From Didymodactylos carnosus (lineage: Eukaryota > Rotifera > Eurotatoria > Philodinida > Philodinidae), in assembly GCA_905250885.1 (NCBI GenBank), contig CAJNOQ010000071.1, forward strand, positions 18,757 to 82,756: a stretch of 64,000 bases of DNA. The letters run 5' to 3'. The position numbers and the translations under genes were made by a program. This document shows positions 47,201-58,990 of this stretch, one piece after another (the stretch's first letter is position 1; each line of letters begins with the position of its first letter). The notes under the pieces are model-generated. The model worked only from the letters and a program-made list of their open reading frames with translations, did not search any database and had not been told where the DNA came from.

Positions 47201-48705
47201 GAATACGTGAAATAGAAGACACAAAAGATACAAAAGTTGATCTACCAGTGGATATGAAAGAAGTAGAAACAGTTGATGTAAGTCGTTTAACTTAAATAGC
47301 ATAAAAAACTGCACGAATATTCTACTATTTTAGGATGAACAACTTTACGGCACCGTAAGCAATAGTTAATTTAAGCGACTAGTAACAAAAAAAAATTGAA
47401 TCTTAAACATAATTTTTAGAAAACACCTCGTCATTATCGAAATGATGTACAAGAAGTTGTTCATCAGAAAAATCGGCAGGCACTTGCTGATGCTCATCGT
47501 TCACCCGCACGAACGGCTAAGGTATTTCAGTTTAAAATCACATTTGGTTTGTCGTATATTGTTTAGTTATTTAGAGTCCATCACCGACTTATGGGGATAC
47601 ATCTGATAATCAATATTCTAATCAAAATGGTCATCAACGTCATACGAATAACAAGGAAAATTATAGTTTACCACCATTGGATACTGGTTCTCATAACAAT
47701 AGCGATAATGAGCATTCAGATAGAAGAGATTTAGTGTCTAGTGAAGCACAGGTATAAATACATATCTTTTACTAAAAAAAATCTTTTAAAATGATTAACT
47801 CTCTAACCAAGTGTGATACCGAGTGAGAATGGTGTATATATTCGTTCTTGCATCTACCAGCACAATAAGAGCTATTTATTATTTTATTTCATATTTTTTT
47901 CTGATAATAGTTAACAAAAAATGAAGCAGCAACGGTTATACAAGCCCATATCAGAGGGCATTTGACACGAAAACAACATAAACAAACTCCTACTACTACT
48001 ACTAATAATAATAATAATAACAATAATAATGATAGTACGGTAATTATCTACTGTTCATGATTTTGCTTATGCTTGTCGTAGTTTTTTTATCTTTTAAAAC
48101 ATAAACACTAAAAAATCTATTAGTTTAAACGCTAAAGCTACAACATCTGTAATATGACAAACTTAATCGATGAATTATCATTAACTGAATAGTTAATGAA
48201 TCTCAATAATGAAATTAATGAAAAAAAATAGCAGATACCTTGTCAGAGCTATCTATACATTTTATGTTAATTTTATTCTTCTCTATACTCCTAATGCAAA
48301 TTGAGGAGTAGGCAACTTATTCTTATGATTTTGAAATGCGTCCACCTGCTTATATATAAATATCTTACACACATGCTATTTAGACAACTTATTATAGTTG
48401 AGCACACACATTAGACAAACCTATAGTTTAGAACAAAAATGTAAATATAAAAAAAGATTATTTTGTAACTCTCTTTTTTTCTTTATGCATCATCTATAGT
48501 TTTCTCAGTGGTAGTTTGAATGAAGATAGCAGAAACAGATTCTCATCTTAAAAACCTGTGAATGAAGATAGCTTGTTCATACATATCGAATTTCAGATAT
48601 AATCAATGCTGCGCTAATTAAAATTGCTATAAAAAAATAATTTATTGAATTGTTTTATTGTTTATATTTTATGTGTAATTCTAGGTTCGTGAGTATGATG
48701 ATTGA
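44270..48705 (+). CDS. DCDC2: DCDC2: doublecortin-domain ciliary protein with IQ motif
   Basis: DCDC2 binds microtubules of the ciliary axoneme. Fifteen exons join in phase to 518 aa (human 476): 44270-44571, 45030-45084, 45586-45659, 45727-45858, 45915-46070, 46248-46268, 46447-46524, 46840-46911, 46969-47060, 47153-47277, 47334-47354, 47420-47521, 47575-47751, 47911-48039, 48685-48705. Doublecortin domain 1 spans about residues 20-105 and includes FGAVRCIYTPKNGTRVRDI and TYVAGGAEKFKKLHYLDIAE, matching human FGAVRNIYTPRTGHRIRKL and NYVAGGQEAFKKLNYLDIGE. Domain 2 runs from VYRNGDPLTLP to GMYVAAGKERFKRI. The linker segment VDLPVDMKEVETVDDEQ matches human VEVPVDQRPAEIVDEEE. Near the C-terminus AATVIQAHIRGHLTRKQ is an IQ (calmodulin-type) motif not present in human DCDC2. 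A Thr/Asn run follows. Three coding exons are exactly 21 nt. The start is one of three adjacent ATGs. Confidence 0.93.
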
Positions 48706-51160
48706 AAACAAAATTATTAGATAATAAAAGTCATATGAAATTAATAATTGGTAAAAACCATGGTTCAATGTGGAAGAAACTACACCATTCTCGTCAATAA
48801 AACAACATGCTATTCACCCGTCGTACCTCTTTTGCCTCTTTTTTTGTCTAATATATTTCTTCACTCGATGTAAATAGCAGCGTGCTTAATTCGTATGTGC
48901 AGAAAATAATATATAAAGATTGATTACTAAACAGAGAAAAGAAAATTGAGCAAATAAAATTAGTTGTTTTTTTTCTAAAAATTTCTGTTGTTGTGTTGTT
49001 ATTTTCTTCTGTTTTTACTACTATACTTTATTTCGTTATTCTTAAGAAGAGAATGATGATTATATTCTTAATTGATCAACAATCATTTTGTATATCATTG
49101 ATAGATTCCGAATTAAATTTGGAATAACTTCTCACATTCAATATAATTGAGTTGTCACTCATTTTCTTATCTGACGTCATGGAATATAGTTTATACTCTG
49201 TTTTCCGATGTCTGAATCTGACAAAGTTTCAATAACTGTATCGATATAAACGCTTTGATTCATGCGACGTAATTTACAAAGTAAAATAAGAAAAACGAGA
49301 TGAATTTGAACTTTAATATAAGCGACTTAAAAACATTGCCAGTGCTATCCAATCTGTATAATTGTTCGTAAGAAAACGTTTCTCTAAATAGAATTCTTGT
49401 GTGTATGAGTGACAATATTATTTTTCTAATGAAAATTATCCAAATGATATAGTCAGAAGTTATTTGTAAGATCCGTGGTAACAATTGAATTTTTTTTTAT
49501 CTCATTGTCAAATTAAAAAAAAAACTCAAAATTTACATATCAATTTTTCTTAGTAATAAAATAACTTCTAAAATTAGAATAACTTAATTTCTTTTTCTAG
49601 ACAATGTTGTTTTTGCTGTTTTATTTCTCAATTGCATAGAGTCATCCATTGTTTTACCTAAACATAGCCACCAAAAGTTTTTTATTTGTAATCCTATCGC
49701 ATACATATAAATTTATGTATATTGTTTTTTTTGAAAGACTTGTCCTTATATTTTGAACACAAAAAAAAAACGCCAGACTATCGCAAACAAGTGCGGATAA
49801 TATCAAGAAAAGACAGAAAAACAACTGTTTAAAGGTTGTACATGAGTGAAAAAAACAAAATCAGAAAGCAACAATGAAAAAACTTGATAAACTAGCACAA
49901 AAATTACGGCAATTATTTGAGAAAAATAGATGGAAAAACAAGCCACGGAAGAGTAAATTTGCAAGTGAGCAAATTGAAAACAATAATTTTTAAAACGCAC
50001 TGTTACATTATAGTTCAACTAAGAGAAAATGTTTGATTAATCCGTCAGTTTCTCTTAATAGAAAGTTGATTATTCAAATAAATGTTGTTAGTCTTTAAAA
50101 GAAAGAGTTGACATGCATAATAATTTATTGCTATTCATATATGCGTATAGAATAAAAATGAAGATGAAAAAATCTAACTTTCTAAATATTATCATTGCAC
50201 TATGATGTAATAATGTTGATTTAAGTAAAACTGAGAAAGTTTGCTGCTCATATAGATATTTATGCTATATATCTGACTTTGACTAAGATTTCTATAACTG
50301 GAAAGAGAAAACAAAACACATTAGATTGTTCACAGTAATAAGTAACAAAACAAAAATATATACTGAAGAGATTATACCATAGTTATTAAACGTTAACAAA
50401 TGTTCAGAGAAAGAGGAATCTCGTGAAAAATACAACACATAATTTCACAATTTATTTATGTATTTCAATAAAACAATTGAAATAAGAAACTATGAAAGCA
50501 TCAGAAGATAAAACACACTGGATGAGATCAGTAATGAGTCGAAAGAAGAGATAATGGATGAATAATGCTTAATATTATGCGGTATACTCAAGCTCAATGA
50601 ATTTGAATAAGTAACCAGACAATTGAATTACATGGAATATACATAACATCTCAATTATCAAGAAAATTGCAAAAAAAAAGAGAAAAAACTAAAATGAAAG
50701 ACATTTTCTGCGATTGCTTGCTACTTTCAATTGGCATATGTGAAGAATGAAAGATAGTCATGTGAAAATAGAACCAAAGTATGGTTGCCATTTGTATAAG
50801 TGTAATGAGTACGTAGCATATATAAAGGAAATGAACCAAGACTTCAGATTTTCAGAAAAAAATTCAATTTCAAAATTTTAAAAAAGTCTTCATGTCTCGT
50901 GTTAGATACAGATTACAGAAGATTTTGACTCAAAAAACACGTTTAATTTCGCTATCAAGTTTAAATAACTCGAAACTGATAGTTCAAAACAGAGCTATGA
51001 TATACACGAGAAAACATAGAGCAGATACATGCAAAATATCTAACAATAAAAATAATAGCAGAAAATGCATATTTTTCTTTTCATTAGAATATAGACACTT
51101 ATGATCTAAAAGAAGTGAGAGGGACAGAGAAAACACACACTAGAAGAGAGCGTGATATCA
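48706..51160. other. Spacer between convergent DCDC2 and AF9/ENL
   Basis: The two flanking genes point toward each other, so this 2.4-kb stretch contains both 3' UTRs. No exon, RNA gene or bounded repeat is recognised. Short open frames are AT-rich and unsupported. Confidence 0.45.
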
Positions 51161-54100
51161 TCACTGTTTAACATAACCTAAATCATCAGCTAATTGGTTT
51201 ATCAATCCAGGAGTTAATTTTAACAAATCATACGTGAATGTATCATGATCATCGTTTGTTGTGTCAACCAGTCCACTTTTTTTAAAAAAATGAACAAATT
51301 TTTCGAGTATAGCATCACGATTGACATCATGTGAAAACAAATTGTATATAAACGCTATTTTTGTTCTTAATGATTCATCTGTCAAAACTACTGGAAAACT
51401 ATCATCTTCGTCATCAAACTCTTCATCATCATGTTGTTCGTCACTATCAATACCACCATCATCAGAATAGTGTAAATGGTCATTTTTCAATGGAGGTGGT
51501 GCTGTTTCAGCCTTAATAAATGTACATGATACTGTTTTGTGATTAATAGGATTATTATTTTCGCTGTCACTAATATTATCATCGTCTATATCCATTTCGA
51601 CAACTTTATTATCATCTTCACTCTGAAATATATGATGCTGTTGTTCGGGTGATGTTAAATATGTTTGTTCAACAGAACGAGGTGGTTGTTGTCCTTCAGG
51701 TGTTACTGAATGACTAAAAGGACTTATCGATAAAAGTAATGGTGACGATGTTGATTCCATTTTTGATTGTGAATCCTCTTTTATTCTGATATCTTCTTGA
51801 TGTTGATGTCGATATGGACTTTTTGACTTTGTACGACGATCATAATGTTGTCGACTATCATCTACACGTTGATAGTTGTTACTTCTATATGAATCACTTT
51901 TAGAATTACGACGGTGATCATTGAATGAACGACGAGATCTTTCATTGGACGGCGAACGACGAGATGATGAACGATAATAGCGAGTTCTTGACCGAGAGCG
52001 TTCTAAAGTAAATAAGTAAAGCATTGAATAATACATAGAACAAGCATCGAGAGTTGTACCTCGATCATTGTATCTTCTCGATCTATTTGGTGAACTACGA
52101 TAATTATTGTTTCCATTCCTTCCTTTTGACGATGACCTACGGTTGTTATAAGATGTACTCCTTGAATTTGAACGATCTTTATTGTTAGACCGACGATATT
52201 CCTAAAATAAAATTAACATTTTATTTTACGTGTCTTTTTGTCTAAGTGATAGTCGTACTTTATCCGAGTCGAATGATGGAGATCGATGTCTTGGTGAACT
52301 ATTATATCCTTTTTTTGATTGTTGTGGTGGTTGTTTACGTGGTATTTTGCCAAGATTACTTATTAACTTTGGTCCCGATTGCTCAAGTTTCGATGAATTT
52401 TGCTGATCCGATTTGTTTGAATTTAATGGAAACTTTTTTAATGAATTGTTTTGGTTTGATTGTCCAGGTGAAACATTTCCATTTTTAATAGGTGATGATT
52501 GTGATTTAATTACTGTTAGTGACGAATTCGTGGATGATAAAGACTCATTTTTTGTCTCAACGTCAGCACGAGAAGAAGGCGATTCTGTCTTTACTAGTGT
52601 CATCGAAAAAGTTGACAACGGTTTAACTTGCGTTTTTGTGGTATTAGTAGTTGATGGTAATTGTGCGATATTAGGCTAAAGCGATTATATTTAATTGATA
52701 TAAAAAATACATCGACATATGTCAAGATTCATAAAAGAAATTCACTCACTTGAGTATTGAGAATATCTGTATTATCAGTTTCTTGTTTCACTGCTATTTC
52801 ACTCGGTTCAACATTTGTGAGTAATAGTGAGTTGATTGTTGCGTTGTTTTTAGTTGAATTCGGTTTATTGTTTATCATTGGCTTCACGATTGTCTTCTTC
52901 TCTTTCTCTTCGTTTGATTGTATAACATTTGGTACGGACGTAGCTTTTACTATTGGTGTGCTACCAGACTTTGTTGAAACATTCTCTACATCTAATTCTT
53001 TCGTCACTGTTGTCTGTTTCTTATTTGACACTAGAGCGTTTGTCGACAACGTTTTCTTTAAACTAGTCGATGTTTCCTTCTTTTTCTCATCTTTTTTAAT
53101 GGAGTCAATCGACTCAGTCGGTGTCAGTAATGATTTTGGTGACAGCAATACTTCTTTTTTAATTTCTGGTTGTGAAATATCGGTACTTGAAACGTGTTTT
53201 ACTTTAGTAGTCACACGTTGCGATTGTGGTTTATCAGTTGGTTGCTGTAGTAGTGATGGTTTCAACGATGTTGTTTTTTTAATGGTTGATGCTTCTTTGA
53301 TTATTGATTTCCCTTCATCCTGAACTACTTCTGTTTTAGTAATTGGCATATCTAAAGAAGATAAGAAATGAAGATAGCTACCATAATAATTAATAATCAC
53401 AAAAAACTGAAAATTTCTTACCGGTCATATCTGTTTTCATTTGGTTCGATAATTTTGTTTTGTTATTTATGGTCGTTAATGTATCATCCGCTATAGTAGT
53501 TGAGTTAACTTTTTGTTGTTTTACGCTAGATGTCGATGTTGAAATTTTGTTGTTTGAGTTTGATTTTGAGACGCTTTCATTTTTGGCTATTGTCTCTTTT
53601 GATGATACTATAATCGCTTCGGCAACATTATTTGTCGCTGGAGTAATCGCTTTGGGTGGTAATGGTTTTTTTGGTTCTACGATAGCGTTGGATAGTGAAT
53701 TCATTGTTGTTCGTTGTTTTTTTGTGGTCGATACTGTCGGATCTGGTGAAGTAGAAGAACGTTTCGTTGTTGATGTTATACCAGTTGATGATGTGCATAA
53801 CTGTTTATTTGATGGAACTTTTATTTTACTATTCGTAGGGATTGATGACTTCGGTGGTTGTAAATGGCTGATAGATGATGATTTACCATAATGACTCGTA
53901 TTTGAATCAAATGATTTTGTATGTGTGTTGGTATCAGGAGATTCACAGGCAACTGGCTCAACCTCAGATTCATTGCCAGCATCCCGTTTTGGACCATTAT
54001 CAAGGATTTTCTAAAAAAATAGAAACACATTCTAGTGGAAATACCATTTGATGCATCGGTATAGCATGAGAACTCAAGTTACTATATGTTAGTATTCGGC

Positions 54101-57100
54101 TCAGTTGTATTATGGGTTATTACAAGTACAGACGTTCAATTCACTTACGACAACAGTCAGGGTACAATGTGACTGTTCTTTCTTTCCACGAGTTGATGAT
54201 ACATCGCCATTATATTTACTCATATGATACTTATGGACCACATAATTTGTTTTTAACTTATCCATTTTTTTGCTATATACACGTTCATTATAGTTGTTAT
54301 ATTATACACATAAACCTAATCAATCACCTTAACCATTATATTGAAGAGGTAAAGAAAGCAATAGATGAGAGAAAAAATATCGAACAACAGAAAAGAATGG
54401 AAAAAATGGAAGCAAACGAGAGAAAGCAATAACCGTAACATTGAATAGATTTAAATGATTCATCAAAAAAATTATAGTCTGAATAAACCAGCTGATCCCC
54501 TGATTCACATTTTTTTTTCTTGTATGCTCATGCATTTAATGTGTGCTCGCTTGATTCTCGTTATATCAAAAAATATACTCATTTTTAGAAGTAGTAAGTG
54601 TATACGGTAGAGACATGCGTTTAGGCAGCAGATGCACAAAGAAAATTAAAAGAAAATGAAAAAGAAAGAGAATGTGAGAAAGAGAGAACTATGCTATTTT
54701 AATTAAGACTATACATATAGTCAACAAAATATGATGTGGTGCTAAAATTGCTACCACGCAAACATTTATATAATAGTAGGAAAAATTATTGGCTCATCCA
54801 ATCTGTCATTTTGTTTTCTATGCCACTATAAAACTAAACAAGCTAGAGGTTTTTTTAGCTTTTGATGTTAATTTATTTTTTTATTAAAAAACAAACAGAA
54901 CACTTTTGGTTTTTCATGTCGCAGAATTACAGAATTTCAATTACAGTCTTTCATATCGCAGAATTACAAAAAAGTACTTAGCTAAGAAAAAACTTGAATT
55001 TAATGATAAAAAATTCTGTCATTTGAAAGCTAAAACTCTTGAGCTATATTTGGTAAAAAATATCTACAATACTAATTTCAACAGTAACCCAATAAGTATA
55101 AAACTTGAACTGAAATATAGAATGTCACAGATTTCAGAAAAAGTCAAAATTTCTCAGCAGTGAAACAGCGCGAAGCCCACCATTCGAAAGAGCGTGAATG
55201 ACTGAATAAGATGAACATAATGTCAAGTGAAAAATTCTCTTTCGAACTTAATTTTCATATAGGTTTTGTGCTCAACTTTATTTGATTATGACCTTTTTAA
55301 CCTTATTTTCTCACGCAAAGTGTTTTATTTACTCAGGATTGTAGAACGATTAATAAACCATTCTAACCTACTTTTAGAAAGAAAGAACATATGCATCTAT
55401 TCACTAAACACATTGCGGTTATAAAAATAAAAAAATCAATACAAAGTGACTAAATGAAATGCACATTAATAGTTTGTCTTTATCACATTACAATATCCCA
55501 CCCAATGTTGACTTTCAAATTGTTCCCACGTCTAACTTTATGTTTCCTCAAATAATCATTCTCTGTCACATAAGTATAACAATTCACTAAATTCAAAAAG
55601 ATAAGTAGCCAAGAATCGTGCTATTTATCTCTGCTTATCGAAAAATTTTAAAAAAACGAATTTCATTTTGTATCACCCATAAAATTAAGAGTATTTTTCT
55701 AAGATGTAAGATGATACTAATTTATTCAACAGTTCAAGTTTGTGTTTCAAACAATCACAAAAATGACGAACGAAAGAGAACGAAGTATTTGACGAGCAAG
55801 ATTTCAGTGAGATAAGAAAAATATATACATTACATTTGATCCCCCATTATCAGCAAGGAATTCTGAATAGAATATACTCAAAATCATAATGATGAGAGTA
55901 CACGAGAGAAAAACACTTTATGTTTAACACTTTTTTAGCACGTGAAAATATACTTCAAAGATGACGAACACGATAACTAAGGTCAAGTATTTGAACCTGA
56001 CCGTTATTCTTTTTCTAACTCAGAAATATCCATATTCATGATCAATGCTATGTTTCTTAGTTAGAAAACAGCGTTTAGAATCAGCTTAGAGATTACCATG
56101 CCGGAAAAAAAGTATCAGAACTAAAAACAAAAACGTTTTTGCTTAGATTACTGTCATAAATAAAACGAACATCATTAGAAGAATTTCTCATGAAGATTAT
56201 GTGCGAGTTTCAGGTTCGAGACGTTTTCAGTTGCAGAGATATGGAACCAATATTAATTTGTTTAAGGCTTTCTAATTTACATTTGTAGTCAGTCGGAGGC
56301 TCGATACATTCTGCATCTCCGCAGAGATTAGAAACTGGAGACTCACTAAATCTGCAACCTTTCTGAAAAATGTTGTACTAATGCTTGTACTGTTGAAATT
56401 TTCAATAATCTTCCCGGATGATCGTCTGCACTGGCACACGAATTCTGTACCTGTGAGTTCTTAAAAAAATGACCGAAATCCACAAGATGATTCCAGTGTG
56501 CTCAAATTTCATTTGATTTGGGGATGATATTTGGTCTTATTCGTCGTATTCCACCTCAAGCACGCTTAAATAAGAAAATATTCTCTGGTAAAATTGCTAG
56601 TTCTTACACTCAATGGTGATAACGCATGAAGAAGTAATACAAGTAGAATATAGACGAAACTGGGAAGACTGAAGAAAGAACCTCATCGGCATTCCAGCAA
56701 AATACTTTTTAACAATAGCAAGTAAGTACTGAAGAAATTTGGTAAAAACAGAGGATGATAGTATTCTGTAACGCGAAGGGAAAAGTGAAAAAGCCGAGCA
56801 AAAGCCATTTTTCATGCATGCATAGCCAAATGTCTTTTGCAGTACAACCAGAATTCTGTTAATGACGGGTTGATCGCCAAATATGATAAAATTCGAAAAA
56901 TTTGCGAGGGTATAGCTCACCCTGTAAACGTTTAGACTATGCCTTTTTAACTATTATATAGATCATTAATCCCAATTGGGAAACATCATAAAATAGATAT
57001 CGGAAACTTACTCCTCCTGCAGCCAAAATCTTTTCTTTAAATTCAGGATCGGGATTCTTAAATGTGCATCGATATGTTCTCAGATAAGATCGTTTCTTTG

Positions 57101-57779
57101 ATCCACCATTACTTAAATCATGCAAATCTAAATCATATTCGATTCGAAACTTCTTTGGCTCTTTTTTTGTTTTGAAATAAATATCGATCGGCTAACGAAA
57201 TAAAAAAGACAAATGTTTATAATAACTAACAATAGTATGGTTATTACCATTGAAAAACCACCGTAACCGGTTTCTCGAATCGCAAACGGTGATGTGCGAA
57301 TTTCTAAAAAAAAAACAAGAAAGAGTAGTGAAATAATTTGCCAAATCAACAAATGCAAAGAGAGTTGTTTCTTGTTTGTAATAACAACAATAAAGAATAA
57401 AACAATACTTAAACGTCCTCCATTCATGGAACAGAGATTTTACCTCTTTTGCTGTTTTGAAACTCCGGATGTAAATAGAATATACATTTTTGTATAAGAG
57501 CATTTAAATCTCCATGCACGTCTGTTGATTTAAGATAGCAAACCTTGGAAGAAAAATGTAGTTCACATCGAATGTGACAAGAAACATTTCAGGGCATACC
57601 CAGTCGTGAGTGTATCCTTGGCTTGTCACTACATCTCGACCTATTGATCGATGGCCGACGGTAAAATCGATTTCTACAATCTATTTCGATAAAACAAAAT
57701 ATTAAATTTGAACATAGTGATCAAATTTGTACACGTGAATACGAACCTCTGATTGGTCGTCTTCTTCAATTCGGCTCAT
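51161..57779 (-). CDS. MLLT3: AF9/ENL (MLLT1/MLLT3) YEATS-domain elongation factor
   Basis: AF9 and ENL read acylated histone lysines through a YEATS domain and recruit DOT1L, AF4 and P-TEFb through a C-terminal AHD. Ten exons join in phase to 1013 aa (human about 560): 57747-57779, 57600-57680, 57444-57543, 57248-57303, 57012-57191, 53422-54010, 52750-53351, 52259-52675, 52060-52201, 51161-52002. The YEATS domain (about residues 10-148) includes GHRSIG, GYTHDW, FYLHPEFQNSKR, ETGYGGFSMPIDIYFK, EPKKFRIEYDL and KILAAGG. Cage aromatics matching AF9 F59 and Y78 are present (PEF, TGYGG); the S58 position is Glu. The long Ser/Thr/Lys linker contains an SR-like stretch (ERSRSRTRYYRSSSRRSPS) and acidic runs. 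The last 75 residues (ESLRTKIAFIYNLF ... FTYDLLKLTPGLINQLADDL) match the AHD. A 3-kb intron separates YEATS from the linker. AF9 and ENL orthology cannot be separated, so the symbol is nominal. Confidence 0.92.
54011..57011 (-). other. 3-kb intron of the AF9/ENL gene
   Basis: Phase 0 is kept across this intron (LAAGG joined to KILDNG), so no missing exon is required. On the plus strand 54112-54432 has an open frame whose end, EEVKKAIDERKNIEQQKRM and onward, looks like a charged coiled coil. The first two thirds of that frame are low-complexity and no splice or domain support exists, so it is not called as a gene. No bounded repeat is recognised. Confidence 0.6.
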
Positions 57780-58834
57780 TAAAAACGGAATAGATTAAGA
57801 AATAAAATTTTAGTTTTGCTCTTTCGAAGAGAACGTACGATAACAGTCTAGAATGAAGTACGATACTATAGCGCTCAATATTATTTGATGAATTAGCAGA
57901 AGCCTATTCTAAGTCTTGTCAAAACGATAATTTATTTAAATTAGAGTGCTCCATGATCAGATGGAAAAAAGAATCTTACTTTATGCTCTTTCTCTTTTTT
58001 TTCAACAAAAACGGTTCATTGATTAAAGTTTTGAGTTTAAAAGTAAATAAAATATGATACACTTTTTTGGATAATCTCCCATTATTATTATTCATCCTAC
58101 ACAGGACGTCAAATAGTGACTATTTTAGTAAATACAACGAAATCTAATCACATTTGATCACATACTGTACCAGTTTACTTCTAGCACTTGTCCTGGAAGA
58201 AATAGATCGAAGAAAAAAAAGAAGATATATGAAGAATGAGATCCTCTGACATAGTCCAGAAGGTAAATGAATTGGTGGTAAACTGCGGAGAAGACACCAC
58301 ATCGAATAAAAAAAATGTACCATACGAACTATATGTAAACACTTACACAGTGAAAAACTTTAACTATTCCTAGGCGGCATCTATTTATTACTCTTCATAA
58401 GATTATCTAGTTGCTGGCTTAAAACTAAAAGCAGCAAAGAAACATTTGAAAATAGAAAATAAGACTTAAGTCACCTACTGTCCGTTTAAACGAAGAATAA
58501 CCCATGGTCATTTTTTTAATAGCTTTTGATTGATGAAAGCTAGAGAGCTGGATTTTTCTGACATGGAAAAAGGAGATTACGGAGAATCTGTTTACAAGCG
58601 GAAACCTTTTTAGAGATTTTTCAAGAACGAGTTTTTCAATGTTTCCCGAAGCTTCTAGAAAACTCGTGCAAAAAATTTAAAATATCAAACTATTGATTTG
58701 TTCACATCAATAAATAGAAGAAAGCGTTGTCTTCAAAATGGGATTCGAGTGATCCCTCTTAACCTTTCGTGGTTGAGGTGTGACATCAGAATTACTGGGA
58801 CACCCAGGATCGATATTCCCTCAAATGTGGTCAT
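57780..58834. other. Upstream region of AF9/ENL
   Basis: The presumed AF9/ENL promoter lies at the left end. Nothing else is recognised in about 1 kb. Confidence 0.4.
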
Positions 58835-58990
58835 AAAAAATGAATGGAAACATAGGTTATCGGCCATACTGAGTCTCGTGGCAGCATTTGTTTCCCGAGA
58901 AACATTCGAAAGTCTAGTGAAAACCTATATTATGTGAAATAGCCTGTTTTGGCCTATTTTCACGTAAAATTAGAAAATTCATAACTCAGT
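58835..58990 (+). repeat. Dispersed repeat, copy 3
   Basis: This copy contains GGAAACATAGGTTAT, ACTGAGTCTCGTGG, GTGAAAACCTATATTA and AAATTCATAACTCAGTC. It matches the reverse complement of 8145-8275 and, less well, 39690-39850. Its boundaries are not marked by inverted repeats or a duplication. Confidence 0.6.

Noticed and set aside
52757-53891. Long plus-strand frames opposite the AF9/ENL linker exons
   Set aside because: They are antisense shadows of Ser/Thr-rich coding sequence, giving V/F/D-rich translations.
54011-57011. A missing AF9/ENL exon inside the long intron
   Set aside because: The donor after LAAGG and the acceptor before KILDNG are both phase 0, so the flanking exons join directly.
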